Source: CANLBN01 sp050633525
GTDB taxonomy: Bacteria; Pseudomonadota; Gammaproteobacteria; Pseudomonadales; Cellvibrionaceae
Assembly (NCBI GenBank): GCA_050633525.1
Contig: JBOEGR010000020.1
Span: 1 to 64,000, forward strand
Direction: 5' to 3'
Length of the DNA stretch: 64,000 nt
The notes beneath the pieces are model-generated. The model was not told where the DNA came from. It ran no database searches and saw nothing but the letters and a program-made list of their open reading frames with translations. This document shows, piece after piece, positions 7,563 through 17,563 of this stretch (position 1 is the stretch's first letter; each line of letters begins with the position of its first letter). A program made the position numbers and the translations under genes.

Positions 7563-10007
7563 ATGTCAGAAGAAGATAACGACAATAAAAACTACGACTC
7601 CTCAAGTATTAAGGTTCTAAAGGGCCTTGATGCCGTTAGAAAACGCCCAGGCATGTATATCGGTGATACAGATGACGGCACTGGTTTACATCATATGGTC
7701 TTTGAGATTGTCGATAACTCTATTGATGAAGCCTTAGCAGGCCATTGCTCAGAAATAAAAGTGGTTATCCACCCAGATGAATCCATCTCTGTCAGTGATA
7801 ATGGCCGCGGGATACCAACAGAGATACACGATGAAGGTGTTTCAGCCGCAGAAGTGATTATGACGGTACTGCATGCTGGGGGTAAGTTTGATGATAACTC
7901 CTATAAAGTATCTGGCGGACTCCATGGTGTAGGTGTATCAGTTGTTAATGCATTATCAACCGAATTAACACTGACTATTCGCCGAGCTGGCCATGTGCAT
8001 GAGCAGGTTTACCACCATGGTGTGCCACAAGGCCCGTTAAAAATTATTGGTGATACAGAGCAGACAGGCACAAGCGTACACTTTAAGCCTTCACCAGAGA
8101 CTTTTACCAATATCAAATTTTATTTTGAACAGCTAGCTAAGCGCTTAAGAGAGTTGTCTTTTCTTAACTCTGGCGTGTGTATCGTATTAAAAGATGAGCG
8201 CACAGCAAAGGAAGAAACCTACCAGTATGAGGGTGGTTTAATGGCTTTTGTAGAGTTTTTGAATACCAATAAAACGCCACTGAACAAGATTATGCATTTT
8301 TCCTCTGAAACAGAAGGGAGTGATGGAGAAGATGCGATCGGTGTTGAAGTCGCCCTACAGTGGAATGATAGTTACCAAGAAAGTATTCTGTGTTACACCA
8401 ATAACATTCCTCAACGGGATGGTGGAACTCACCTTGCTGGCTTTCGTGGGGCACTGACACGTGGTCTGAATAATTACATTGAAAAAGAAGGCTTAGGTAA
8501 AAAAGACAAGGTTAATACAACTGGCGATGATGCTCGCGAAGGCTTAACAGCTATTATTTCTGTTAAAGTTCCTGACCCAAAATTCTCATCACAAACAAAA
8601 GATAAGCTCGTTTCTTCCGAAGTAAAATCTGCGGTTGAGCAGCAAATGGGCCAAGCTTTTTCTGATTATCTATTAGAAAACCCACAAGAAGCAAAATCCA
8701 TTGTTACAAAAATGATTGAAGCAGCTAAAGCACGAGAAGCTGCTAGAAAAGCACGTGAAATGACACGACGCAAAGGTGCTTTGGATATAGCCGGTTTGCC
8801 AGGCAAATTAGCTGACTGCCAAGAAAAAGACCCCGCACTATCAGAGGTATACCTAGTGGAGGGTGATTCCGCAGGCGGTTCTGCCAAGCAAGGCCGCGAC
8901 CGTAAAACACAGGCGATTCTACCATTGAAAGGTAAAATCCTGAATGTAGAAAAGGCACGCTTTGATAAGATGCTTTCCAGCGCGGAGGTAGGCACACTGA
9001 TTACGGCTTTAGGCTGTGGTATTGGTAAAGAAGAATTTAACCCTGATAAATTGCGTTATCACAGCATTATCATCATGACAGATGCGGATGTTGATGGTTC
9101 TCACATTCGTACTCTATTACTGACATTCTTTTTCCGCCAAACTAGAGAACTAATAGAAAGAGGCCATATTTACATTGCTCAGCCACCTTTATATAAAATT
9201 AGTAAAGGGAAACAAGAGCAATACCTTAAAGACGATCCAGCTCTTACAGAATTCCTTACTAATGCGGCTTTAGAGGGTACGCAAGTATTTACTAACCCAA
9301 ATGCACCCGCTATTACCGGTACGGCTTTAGAGACACTCGTAAAAGATTACAGGCAAGTGATGGCAACAATAGAACGCTTGTCTCGCTTATACCCATCAAC
9401 CGTTTTAGAGGAAATGATCTATTCGCCTGAACTGGCAGTGGATGATTTAAAAGATCAATCGAAAGTAGCCGCTTGGTGTGAAAAGTTGAGCGAAGCTTTG
9501 GATGAGGGTCAGCTGAGCGGTTCAAGTCGTTATCTTGTAACGGTTAAAGAAGAGGAAGAGCGCCATCTATTCTTACCCCAAATAGAAGTGTTAGCCCATG
9601 GTTTAAGCCATGAGTACCCCTTTAATCATGACTTCTTTGCTTCGGGTGAGTACCAGTCTATCGTTGAGCTGGGCGCTAAGCTTAAGGGCTTAATCGAAGA
9701 AGGTGCCAGCATTAAACGAGGCGAAAAAGAGCAACAGGTTGATAGCTTTAAAGAAGCGCTTGAGTGGCTGATGGCGGAATCACGTAAAGGCTACAATATT
9801 CAACGCTATAAAGGTCTCGGTGAGATGAACCCAGATCAATTGTGGGAAACAACAATGGACCCGTCCACCCGTCGCATGCTCAAAGTAACGATTGAGGATG
9901 CTATTAGTGCTGATCAAATTTTCACCACATTGATGGGTGATCAAGTCGAGCCGCGACGAGAGTTTATTGAATCAAATGCGCTTTCGGTAGAAAACCTAGA
10001 CGTTTAA
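7563..10007 (+). CDS. gyrB: DNA gyrase subunit B
   Basis: GyrB is the ATPase subunit of gyrase, which introduces negative supercoils with GyrA. The GHKL ATPase region shows VDNSIDEALAG, DNGRGIP and GGLHGVGVSVVNALS. The TOPRIM domain shows EVYLVEGDSAGGSAKQGRDR, LPLKGKILNVEKAR and MTDADVDGSHIRTLLL. The C-terminus has QRYKGLGEMNPDQLWETTMDP. I chose the ATG at 7563 (MSEEDNDNKNYDSSSIKVLKGL, 814 residues), since the upstream ATG at 7548 adds only an unconserved MVWIT. It completes the dnaA-dnaN-recF-gyrB group. Confidence 0.97.
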   Translation: MSEEDNDNKNYDSSSIKVLKGLDAVRKRPGMYIGDTDDGTGLHHMVFEIVDNSIDEALAGHCSEIKVVIHPDESISVSDNGRGIPTEIHDEGVSAAEVIMTVLHAGGKFDDNSYKVSGGLHGVGVSVVNALSTELTLTIRRAGHVHEQVYHHGVPQGPLKIIGDTEQTGTSVHFKPSPETFTNIKFYFEQLAKRLRELSFLNSGVCIVLKDERTAKEETYQYEGGLMAFVEFLNTNKTPLNKIMHFSSETEGSDGEDAIGVEVALQWNDSYQESILCYTNNIPQRDGGTHLAGFRGALTRGLNNYIEKEGLGKKDKVNTTGDDAREGLTAIISVKVPDPKFSSQTKDKLVSSEVKSAVEQQMGQAFSDYLLENPQEAKSIVTKMIEAAKAREAARKAREMTRRKGALDIAGLPGKLADCQEKDPALSEVYLVEGDSAGGSAKQGRDRKTQAILPLKGKILNVEKARFDKMLSSAEVGTLITALGCGIGKEEFNPDKLRYHSIIIMTDADVDGSHIRTLLLTFFFRQTRELIERGHIYIAQPPLYKISKGKQEQYLKDDPALTEFLTNAALEGTQVFTNPNAPAITGTALETLVKDYRQVMATIERLSRLYPSTVLEEMIYSPELAVDDLKDQSKVAAWCEKLSEALDEGQLSGSSRYLVTVKEEEERHLFLPQIEVLAHGLSHEYPFNHDFFASGEYQSIVELGAKLKGLIEEGASIKRGEKEQQVDSFKEALEWLMAESRKGYNIQRYKGLGEMNPDQLWETTMDPSTRRMLKVTIEDAISADQIFTTLMGDQVEPRREFIESNALSVENLDV

Positions 10008-10257
10008 TCACGCTTGAGTCCAAGGATGGACGGTATTCCTTTGAGTTATTGCCGCGAGCGCTCTCAAATTTAGATCATTACCCTCTGTGTCAGAGAACCC
10101 CCCTTCCTGTAGCTTGTTGTCAACAGTGGGCATCTATTAATTTAAATTATCAATTCACTTAAATTAAAAAGAATAAAAACCCGCCACTTTTCAAAATCTT
10201 GCATATACTTAATAAGTCACCCGCCAATAAATAGCCGAATGAAAGTATATAAGAGAC

Positions 10258-11919
10258 ATGAGTAGCGCTGCCCCATTACAACAAATTGACATCATTAAGA
10301 TTTATGAAAAGAAGCGTTGTCTCGTGGTAGATGATATTACAGAGGTACGCGCTGCTTATAAGCGTATGCTACGGTCCTTTGGTGCAACAGAGATCGATAC
10401 AGCGGCAACGGGTGACCAAGCAATGCAGATGTGCGAAGCTCGTCAGTACGGCTTGGTTATCTGTGATTATAATCTGGATGAATCTAAAGATGGGCAGCAA
10501 GTGCTAGAAGAGTTGCGTCACATGCAGCTGCTCAAATACACAACACTATTCGTTATTATTACCGCTGAAACGTCTCGCGAAATGGTCTTGGGTGCTATTG
10601 AAAATCAACCCGATGATTATATTACCAAACCTATATCCCAAAAAATGATGCGCTCGCGATTAGACCGCGCCCTCCTAAAGCATGAAGAGCTCTATCAAAT
10701 AAAGTCTGCCATGGACAGTAAGAGCTACGGTAGAGCCATTCGTTTATGTGATGAAAAAATTAAAGAAGGTAGTCGCTACCGTTGGGAGTGTGTGCGTTAT
10801 AAAGCCCAAATTTATTGGCTAATGGGCGATATTGATGCAGCAAGAATGATTTATGAAAAAGCGCTAGAAGAGAAGGAGTTTATCTGGGCAAAAATTGGTC
10901 TAGCAAGAATGCTTATTCATACTGAGCAGTACGATAATATTGAGCCTATATTAAAAGGTATTTTACGTGACGATCATCGCTATATTGAAGCTCATGATAT
11001 CTTATCAGAGTTTTACGAAAAAACACGCCAATACGCTAAAGCACAAGATTCAACAAAGACGGCAACTGAATTATCGCCTAAATCCATTCTTCGTCATCGC
11101 CGTCTAGCCGAGCTAGCCGAAGAAAATCAAGATGATGAAACCTGTTTAAAAGCGTACGAAGAAGCTATCCGTTGGAACTACAACTCCTGTCATGCAGAAC
11201 CAGAAGATTATTTAAGTCTAGCTAGAAAAACGGTTAGCGTTACCAAAGGCCGAAAAGATAGAGAGGCTGTCGATAAAACAAAGAAAGCGCTTAATTTATT
11301 GGAGCGAATGACACGACGTTTTCCTGAACGAAAAAATAAAGTGAAGTCTGGTTTGATAGAATCGCAATTGCACTTTAATCAAGGTAAAGAGCATTTTGCA
11401 AAATCGGCATTAGAGTTAGCAGAAAAAGAATACGATATATTAGAGCCTAAAGACATGGACGCTCGCCTCGATTTTGCTCAATCTCACATGTTATGTGGTG
11501 ATAAGAAAAAATCTTATAAAGAGTTGCATCTTATTTCAAAAGAGTGCAAAAACGATCAAAAAGTTCTTGAGAAAGTCGATAAAATTAGTGAAGAGCCGAT
11601 TACAGTTGCAGGCAAACAATGTGCTGCAGATTTATCGCGTTCTGGTATCGAAGCGTATCAACGTAAAGACTTTGATCAGTCACTTATTATCTTTAAAGAC
11701 GCTCTAAAAATGTTTCCTAATCATACTGGGGTTAACTTAAATATGGTACAGGTTGCTTTAGCAAAAACGGATGCAGAAGGGCAATCACAAGAACTCTATG
11801 ATTGTTGTAAGCAGTGTTTAATAAGAGTCGATAGTCTAGAAGCGGGCCATAAACAATATGAGCGTTTCCAGTTTTTACATAACCAATATAAAGCCATTTA
11901 CGATGGTTTTCCTCAGTAA
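10258..11919 (+). CDS. Response regulator with C-terminal TPR-like repeats
   Basis: The N-terminal 140 residues form a receiver domain: the acidic pair in CLVVDD, the phosphoacceptor Asp at residue 70 in VICDYNL, a Thr in IITAETS, and the conserved Lys in DDYITKPIS. The remaining 400 residues are helical with TPR-like repeats, for example DIDAARMIYEKALEEKEFIW and RKDFDQSLIIFKDALKMFPN. There is no DNA-binding or enzymatic output domain, so phosphorylation probably controls protein-protein contacts. Related receiver-TPR proteins are known in Pseudomonas and Vibrio, but I cannot name a pathway. It stands alone between gyrB and the convergent aroE, with 250 bases of upstream sequence that may hold its promoter. 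Confidence 0.85.
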   Translation: MSSAAPLQQIDIIKIYEKKRCLVVDDITEVRAAYKRMLRSFGATEIDTAATGDQAMQMCEARQYGLVICDYNLDESKDGQQVLEELRHMQLLKYTTLFVIITAETSREMVLGAIENQPDDYITKPISQKMMRSRLDRALLKHEELYQIKSAMDSKSYGRAIRLCDEKIKEGSRYRWECVRYKAQIYWLMGDIDAARMIYEKALEEKEFIWAKIGLARMLIHTEQYDNIEPILKGILRDDHRYIEAHDILSEFYEKTRQYAKAQDSTKTATELSPKSILRHRRLAELAEENQDDETCLKAYEEAIRWNYNSCHAEPEDYLSLARKTVSVTKGRKDREAVDKTKKALNLLERMTRRFPERKNKVKSGLIESQLHFNQGKEHFAKSALELAEKEYDILEPKDMDARLDFAQSHMLCGDKKKSYKELHLISKECKNDQKVLEKVDKISEEPITVAGKQCAADLSRSGIEAYQRKDFDQSLIIFKDALKMFPNHTGVNLNMVQVALAKTDAEGQSQELYDCCKQCLIRVDSLEAGHKQYERFQFLHNQYKAIYDGFPQ

Positions 11920-11960
11920 CAAATGAACCTGTTCTTTTGGTAAGTTTTAATGTTCATTGT

Positions 11961-12788
11961 CTAAAGACTATTGCGTAAATTATTTATCACCTTTTTAGTG
12001 CTCGGCCTTATTCCTCTCCAAATAAAAAAAGACTCTGCACCTTGGCAAACTAGCATCCCTAAACCATCACTTAGAAACTGACTACCTAATGTTTTAGCCC
12101 AAGCTAAAAAAGGAGTTAAGTCCCTTGCATACATCATGTCATAGCAATGAGTATTATTTTGAATGAGGTTATTCGGTAAAGGCGGTAAATCACCAGATAG
12201 GCTAGCAGATGTGCCGTTAATAATTAGATCAAATGTTTGCTTCTCTAACTCTGAAAACGAACACACTTTTATCTTATGAAGATCGTTAAACTCTTCCGCG
12301 AGCAAATTCGCTTTTTCAATGGTTCGATTTACAATGGTAATCGATTTTGGTTCTTGTTCGATTAATGGTTCAAGAGCACCACGTACAGCACCACCTGCCC
12401 CAACAATTAAAACATCACTATCTTTAATGGACCAAGAGAGGTTTTGAGTGATATCTGTTACTAAGCCCGCTCCATCTGTGTTATCGCCTACAATATGATT
12501 CCCTTCTAAAAAAAGTGTGTTCACTGCACCTGCTCGTTTAGCGCGAGAGCTTAATCGATTAGCGTAGTGGTAGGCATCAGTTTTGAAAGGAACAGTAATA
12601 TTTAAACCTAAGCCACCCTCAGCAAAGAATTTATCTGCTGCAAGTCTAAACCTATCTTTATCTACACATTGTGCTTCATACACTAAGCTTTGTTTATTTT
12701 CATCAGCAAATGCTTTATGAAGAATGGGTGATTTAGAGTGTGATATAGGGTTACCAAAAACAGCGTAGTGATCAGTGGTAGAAGTCAT
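11961..12788 (-). CDS. aroE: Shikimate dehydrogenase (NADP+)
   Basis: AroE reduces 3-dehydroshikimate to shikimate in aromatic amino acid synthesis. The N-terminal substrate motif is AVFGNPISHSKSPILHKAF, the catalytic Lys is in LNITVPFKTDAYHYA, and the NADP-binding loop is VLIVGAGGAVRGALEPL. The 275-residue length is normal. The start ATG overlaps the stop of hemF by one base (TAATG), so the genes are co-transcribed and probably translationally coupled. The order hemF-aroE is as I recall from Pseudomonas. Confidence 0.95.
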   Translation of the reverse strand: MTSTTDHYAVFGNPISHSKSPILHKAFADENKQSLVYEAQCVDKDRFRLAADKFFAEGGLGLNITVPFKTDAYHYANRLSSRAKRAGAVNTLFLEGNHIVGDNTDGAGLVTDITQNLSWSIKDSDVLIVGAGGAVRGALEPLIEQEPKSITIVNRTIEKANLLAEEFNDLHKIKVCSFSELEKQTFDLIINGTSASLSGDLPPLPNNLIQNNTHCYDMMYARDLTPFLAWAKTLGSQFLSDGLGMLVCQGAESFFIWRGIRPSTKKVINNLRNSL

Positions 12789-13708
12789 TACCGCGATACC
12801 CCAAGCCAGTCTTGAGCGGGTAAGAAAGAATGTGTTAGCTCTGCTTCTGCCGAGTTTTTTTCTGGTTGATAGTCATACTCCCAACGAACAAGAGGCGGTA
12901 GAGACATTAAAATAGACTCTGTTCTGCCCCCTGTTTGTAAGCCAAACAAAGTTCCCCGATCAAAAACTAAATTAAATTCTACATAACGCCCTCGACGATA
13001 GAGTTGGAATTGCCTTTCACGTTCACTGTAGTTTTGATTTTTACGTTTTTCAACAATGGGTATATAAGCCTCGGTATAACTATTGCCAATGGCTTGCAAA
13101 AAAAGAAAACTTTCGTCAAAGCCAAGTTCATTAAAATCATCAAAAAAGAGCCCGCCGATACCCCTAGCTTCTGAACGATGTTTTAGATAAAAATAATCAT
13201 CGCACCATTTTTTAAAACGAGGATAGTAGTCAGGGTTAAAGTTATCACAGGCATCTTTTGCTATTTGGTGCCAGTGAATACAATCCTCTCTATTACCGTA
13301 GTAAGGCGTTAAATCATAACCGCCACCAAACCACCAAACAGGCTCTTCGCCTTCTTTCTCTGCAATAAAAAACCTGACGTTCATATGGCTAGTGGGGATA
13401 AATGGATTGTTTGGGTGAATAACAAGCGAAACCCCCATTGCTTCAAAGCGTCGCCCGGCTAATTCGGGGCGATGAGCGGTAGCTGATGCTGGCATTTCTG
13501 CACCATAAACGTGAGAAAAGTTAACACCGCCTTTTTCAATAAGCGCACCATCAACCAAGACTCGAGATCGGCCGCCACCACCCTCTGGTCGTTCCCACGA
13601 ATCTTCAACGAAGGTATTTTTTCCGTCAGCGTCTTCAAGTTTTTTACAAATAGAATCTTGTAGCGAGAGGAGATAATCTTTTACAGTTTGTTTATTGGGT
13701 TTATTCAT
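12788..13708 (-). CDS. hemF: Oxygen-dependent coproporphyrinogen III oxidase
   Basis: HemF decarboxylates coproporphyrinogen III to protoporphyrinogen IX in heme synthesis using oxygen. Family blocks seen include WERPEGGGGRSRVL, FEAMGVSLVIHPNNPFIPTS, WWFGGGYDLTPYY, FFDDFNELGF and YVEFNLVFDRGTLFGLQTGGRTESILMSLPP. The product has 306 residues, the family length. It is transcribed with aroE, and a 134-base gap separates it from tsaC upstream. Heme from this pathway would feed the cox operon later in the window. Confidence 0.97.
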   Translation of the reverse strand: MNKPNKQTVKDYLLSLQDSICKKLEDADGKNTFVEDSWERPEGGGGRSRVLVDGALIEKGGVNFSHVYGAEMPASATAHRPELAGRRFEAMGVSLVIHPNNPFIPTSHMNVRFFIAEKEGEEPVWWFGGGYDLTPYYGNREDCIHWHQIAKDACDNFNPDYYPRFKKWCDDYFYLKHRSEARGIGGLFFDDFNELGFDESFLFLQAIGNSYTEAYIPIVEKRKNQNYSERERQFQLYRRGRYVEFNLVFDRGTLFGLQTGGRTESILMSLPPLVRWEYDYQPEKNSAEAELTHSFLPAQDWLGVSR

Positions 13709-13842
13709 AGAGTGGCGGGTTGTGTAAATATTTAAAAAATAGTTTTTGTGAAAAGGTCTCAGTATAAATGAATCTATCTACAATGTTTTGTTCTCGATCA
13801 ATACTTTCAAAAAACAAAGCATATTAGCGGATAAAGTATGGC

Positions 13843-14418
13843 TTAAGATCTCACTATAGACTCTGATAGTAAATCAATAATATCAGAAGGTCGATTCCGT
13901 TTGCCGACCGTTCCTTTGGTGACAAAACTAAGCTCTTCAGATCGGCCAAAGTAGCGCTCAACTTGCCAACGTGTTTTAGCTGCAGGTTTTCCTTGAGGAT
14001 TAGCAGAGGTAGACACAATGGGGCCACCATAAGCATGACACAATGCCTGCACTAAAGGGTGGTTACTCACTCGAACAGCAACTCCAGCATGGTGACCACT
14101 AATCGAATAAGGAACATATTTATTTTTAGGTACAATCCACGTCGTGGGGCCAGGCCATGTTTTTCTCATGCGAGCAATTTGATTTTCTGGTAGGTCTTTG
14201 AGCACAAATGCCAGTTGAGATAATTCACTCGCAATTAAAATAAGCCCTTTATCTATAGATCGATTTTTAAGTGTAAGAATCTTGTTAACTGCTTCCGGAT
14301 TAAAAGGGTCACAGCCCAAACCCCAAACAGCTTCCGTAGGGTAAGCTATAACCTCTCCGCGAAAGAGTGCTCTAAGAGCAAGGGAGATCGTTGGTGTGAG
14401 TGACCAATAGTCGCGCAT
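13843..14418 (-). CDS. tsaC: L-threonylcarbamoyladenylate synthase (YrdC/Sua5 family)
   Basis: TsaC makes threonylcarbamoyl-AMP from Thr, bicarbonate and ATP, the first step of t6A37 modification of tRNAs reading ANN codons. The YrdC core is visible: AYPTEAVWGLGCDPFN, the basic KNRSIDKGLILIAS, the block TWPGPTTWIVPK, and STSANPQGKPAAKT. The length of 191 residues marks the short TsaC type without a Sua5 domain. It starts 34 bases after dprA and precedes hemF, an order I recall from the Pseudomonas origin region. Confidence 0.95.
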   Translation of the reverse strand: MRDYWSLTPTISLALRALFRGEVIAYPTEAVWGLGCDPFNPEAVNKILTLKNRSIDKGLILIASELSQLAFVLKDLPENQIARMRKTWPGPTTWIVPKNKYVPYSISGHHAGVAVRVSNHPLVQALCHAYGGPIVSTSANPQGKPAAKTRWQVERYFGRSEELSFVTKGTVGKRNRPSDIIDLLSESIVRS

Positions 14419-14452
14419 GTTAAGTTAGAGCCTGGAGATTGAGATGTTTTAG

Positions 14453-15679
14453 TTATACGGCTTCGTGAACAGCTTCGTATCCCCAGCTTGAATGTTTTAC
14501 GACACCTTTTAACTCGAGGTTAAGTAGAGTAGCCGTTACTTCAGCGCTAGTGAAACCTGTACGCTCAATTAACTGATCTATGGCAACGGTATCATAGCCA
14601 ATATGTTCGAGTAATTGTCTCTCATGGTCTGTTAATGCTGACTGTTTAGGTACAGGTTTTTTTGAGCTAATAGTGGCTTGGTTTGGGCTTGCGTCTACTG
14701 CCAGATCTTCTCGCTCTCGGGCTGCTTGCTCTGTAGCCTTATCTTGCTCCGTTGAGCGGTTGTCTTCTTGTTGGTCGGCAAAGTAGCGTATGAGCCCAGC
14801 AAGCTGTTTTATAATATCTTCACCAGATTCAACCAATTGGGCACCGTCTCTAATAAGAGCATGGCAACCTTTTGATTGGGGGTTGTGAATAGAACCAGGA
14901 ACGGCGAACACTTCGCGGTTCTGTTCTAGGGCGTAACGTGCGGTGATAAGTGAGCCACTTTTAACCGCAGCTTCCATGACCAATGTACCTAAGCTTAAGC
15001 CGCTAATAATACGATTGCGCTGAGGAAAATGTGCCGCGTGAGGTTGGGTGCCAGGAATGAATTCGCTAACTAATAAGCCGCCTTTATCCAAAATGGCATC
15101 GGCAAGTCGCTGATGTCGCTGAGGATATACTTGGTCTATGCCCGTTGCCATCACTGCTATTGTTTTACCGCCGTTTTTGACGGCTGCTTCATGTGCATAG
15201 CCATCTATGCCTAAAGCGAGCCCGCTTGTAATGGTAAAGCCGCCATTGGCAAGATAACGAGAAAAGGCACGGGTGTTGTCGATACCCGTATTAGTGGGGT
15301 TACGTGTGCCTACAACGGCAATTTGGGGTAAAGATAATAATTCGGAATTGCCCTTTACAAATAATAACGGCGGTGGCCGAGAAATTTGCCCTAACAAGCC
15401 AGGGTAATCTTTATGTTGGTGGGTGATAATGCGCGCTCGATTTCTCTGCACTTCTTCAAGTACTTCGTAACCTTGGCAGGCAAGCGGGCTCATTTCACCT
15501 TGTTGCTGAAACTCTCGTAATACCTGTCTGGCCTTTGGGTTTATTTTAGGGAGAGAGTCAGCTTGTGCGAGCAATACACTTTCGGGGGTTTTATGTATAT
15601 CAATCCATGACCAGTAGCGGCTAGGACCGACACCCGGCAGAAGCGAGAGCAATAATGTATAAAAGCTTGAATGTTTCAT
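14453..15679 (-). CDS. dprA: DNA-processing protein DprA
   Basis: DprA binds incoming single-stranded DNA during transformation and loads RecA. The Rossmann core shows AVVGTRNPTNTGIDNTRAFS, SGLALGIDGYAHEAA, VMATGIDQVYPQRH and FPQRNRIISGLS. A linker rich in Gln, Glu and Ala leads to a winged-helix C-terminus (about residues 345-405, LTDHERQLLEHIGYDTVAID). The 408-residue length is normal for Proteobacteria. It lies directly downstream of tsaP (32 bases), which links a pilus part with DNA processing, although this order is also conserved in species not known to be competent. Confidence 0.95.
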   Translation of the reverse strand: MKHSSFYTLLLSLLPGVGPSRYWSWIDIHKTPESVLLAQADSLPKINPKARQVLREFQQQGEMSPLACQGYEVLEEVQRNRARIITHQHKDYPGLLGQISRPPPLLFVKGNSELLSLPQIAVVGTRNPTNTGIDNTRAFSRYLANGGFTITSGLALGIDGYAHEAAVKNGGKTIAVMATGIDQVYPQRHQRLADAILDKGGLLVSEFIPGTQPHAAHFPQRNRIISGLSLGTLVMEAAVKSGSLITARYALEQNREVFAVPGSIHNPQSKGCHALIRDGAQLVESGEDIIKQLAGLIRYFADQQEDNRSTEQDKATEQAAREREDLAVDASPNQATISSKKPVPKQSALTDHERQLLEHIGYDTVAIDQLIERTGFTSAEVTATLLNLELKGVVKHSSWGYEAVHEAV

Positions 15680-15711
15680 AATAGTTCATCCTTGAACAGC
15701 GATTGAAAGGT

Positions 15712-16773
15712 TTAGGGTTGACGGGCGTAATCACCAACTTTGATGCCCCTATCGGCTTTCAATACCAAGGCAAGGCTCATCTTATCAAAAGTTTGGAAGA
15801 TCATCATCATTCCTGCACGTTCATCGGGCAAATAAACGGTGCGATCTTTACGTTTTTTAGCATAAGGGTCTCTTACAACCTCTCCGCGCTTGTAAATTGA
15901 CAGTACATTCCCTGCTTGTAAGCCTTCTCGCTCACCCTTATTGATAGCAATTACATCTAGCATGCCCACTTGGGTTACACCGCCCTCAACACCAATAATT
16001 TTACCTTTAATTTCTTGTTCGGGTTCAGATGGAAAGAAGGTAGGTTCAATAACGCGTTCAGCTGTGGGTAAAATGCTATCGCCAATGCGAACATCTCCGG
16101 TAGATCGTGTTACCGAAAGAGTGGCAACATCTTTATTTAGTGCCCGCATATTAGCACCGCCTAGATCTATTGCCTGTACGCCAAGGACTTCTTTCGTATC
16201 AGGATCAATATAGTTGGTACCTTTACGATAAACACCGTAGCTTGGAATATTGCTAGCAAACTGCCCGCGAGCATAGAGACGGTCACCTGCACCTAAGATA
16301 AGACGTTTTTCTTGACCCGCAATAACATAGGGTGATGCCTCTAAAAGGCCCGGTTCAACAACACGATTACGTAGTAACCAGCTATTAATTTGGTCTAACG
16401 GTATGGCGGGAATAGCATCGTCTAAAGAGGAAACGCGAATTTGCGGCGTCAAGCGGTCAGTCCCTGAAGGTGTTAGGCGTGTGGTTCGGTTAACGGTTAG
16501 CCTAGGTTGACCATCAATATAAACGAGGCTAATCACATCCCCGGGGAAGATTAAGTGTGGGTTTTCAATTTGAGAATTAGCATGCCAGATTTCGGGCCAT
16601 AACCAAGGAGATCTCAAGAATTTCGACGAAATTCCCCACAAAGTATCACCTTTTTGAACAATATAACGCTCGGGAAAATCGTCGCGAAAGCGCTCATCAG
16701 CAGCATGACTCGGCAGTATACAAATTACACTCAATAGTAGAGCGGCAACAATACCGGAGGCGTTTATTTTCAT
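15712..16773 (-). CDS. tsaP: LysM-domain protein, TsaP-like type IV pilus secretin partner
   Basis: The product has a signal peptide (cleavage probably after SHAA, near residue 25) and a LysM domain (RYIVQKGDTLWGISSKFLRSPWLWPEIW, residues 36-85) that binds peptidoglycan. A long beta-rich C-terminal part follows. TsaP proteins anchor the type IV pilus secretin PilQ to peptidoglycan. The name rests on architecture and on its place between def and dprA, where I recall tsaP (PA0020) in Pseudomonas. It is divergent from def, with 277 bases between the two starts that should hold both promoters. Confidence 0.8.
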   Translation of the reverse strand: MKINASGIVAALLLSVICILPSHAADERFRDDFPERYIVQKGDTLWGISSKFLRSPWLWPEIWHANSQIENPHLIFPGDVISLVYIDGQPRLTVNRTTRLTPSGTDRLTPQIRVSSLDDAIPAIPLDQINSWLLRNRVVEPGLLEASPYVIAGQEKRLILGAGDRLYARGQFASNIPSYGVYRKGTNYIDPDTKEVLGVQAIDLGGANMRALNKDVATLSVTRSTGDVRIGDSILPTAERVIEPTFFPSEPEQEIKGKIIGVEGGVTQVGMLDVIAINKGEREGLQAGNVLSIYKRGEVVRDPYAKKRKDRTVYLPDERAGMMMIFQTFDKMSLALVLKADRGIKVGDYARQP

Positions 16774-17050
16774 GGAATTGATCCTGTTCTATGCGATGAT
16801 CGCGCTGTTATAATAGACACTTATATTACAGTGACACACTCGAGCCTTTTTGGTGCTATTCGCCGACATCGCTTACGACTGTTTTTATTAAGATAAAACT
16901 ACTCTCTATTTATAGCATCAAATCCTGTATGATCATAGTCTTAGCAGTGATTGTTCGCTTTTTACTAGAAGTTTGTCACAATCGTCCCCATTTGCAACAC
17001 TAATTTTTAACACAATAAGCAAGGCTTTTTACCTATCAGGTGATTCCACC

Positions 17051-17557
17051 ATGACACAGTTGGATATTCTCGAATTTCCCGATCCCCGCTTGCGAACAAA
17101 AGCAAAGCCCGTTATCCATGTTGACGACTCAATAGCAACTATAGTCGATAATATGTTTGAAACCATGTATGCCGCTAAAGGTATTGGCTTAGCAGCGACA
17201 CAAGTCAATATTCATCAGCGCATCCTCGTGATTGATGTATCCGAAGATAGAGATGAGCCGCAGGTGTTTATTAACCCAGAAATAACCATTCTCGATGATG
17301 AACCCGATAGCTACGACGAAGGCTGCCTATCGGTCCCCGGTTTTTACGAAACGGTTGAGAGGCCCAAGCGAGTCAAAGTAGATGCTTTAGATAAAGCGGG
17401 CAAGACCTTTAGTATTGAGCCTGAAGGTTTGTTGGCGGTGTGTATTCAACATGAGATCGATCATTTAGATGGTAAGCTGTTTGTTGATTATATCTCCCCT
17501 ATGAAGCGTAATCGTATCCGTAAGAAGCTTGAAAAGCAGCACCGAGCACAGGCCTAA
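17051..17557 (+). CDS. def: Peptide deformylase
   Basis: Def removes the formyl group from the N-terminal Met of new proteins, using a bound metal. The three signatures are present: GIGLAATQV, EGCLSVPGF (metal-binding Cys) and QHEIDHLDG (HExxH type). I chose ATG 17051 (MTQLDILEFPDPRLRTKAKPV, 168 residues) as it matches the family start; a TTG at 16973 would add 26 unconserved residues. It is followed by fmt after 6 bases, pairing the deformylase with the formyltransferase. Confidence 0.97.
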   Translation: MTQLDILEFPDPRLRTKAKPVIHVDDSIATIVDNMFETMYAAKGIGLAATQVNIHQRILVIDVSEDRDEPQVFINPEITILDDEPDSYDEGCLSVPGFYETVERPKRVKVDALDKAGKTFSIEPEGLLAVCIQHEIDHLDGKLFVDYISPMKRNRIRKKLEKQHRAQA

Positions 17558-17563
17558 GCCCTA

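Noticed and set aside
16973..17050. Extended def reading frame from TTG 16973
   Set aside because: The added residues are not conserved, and ATG 17051 gives the usual deformylase start.
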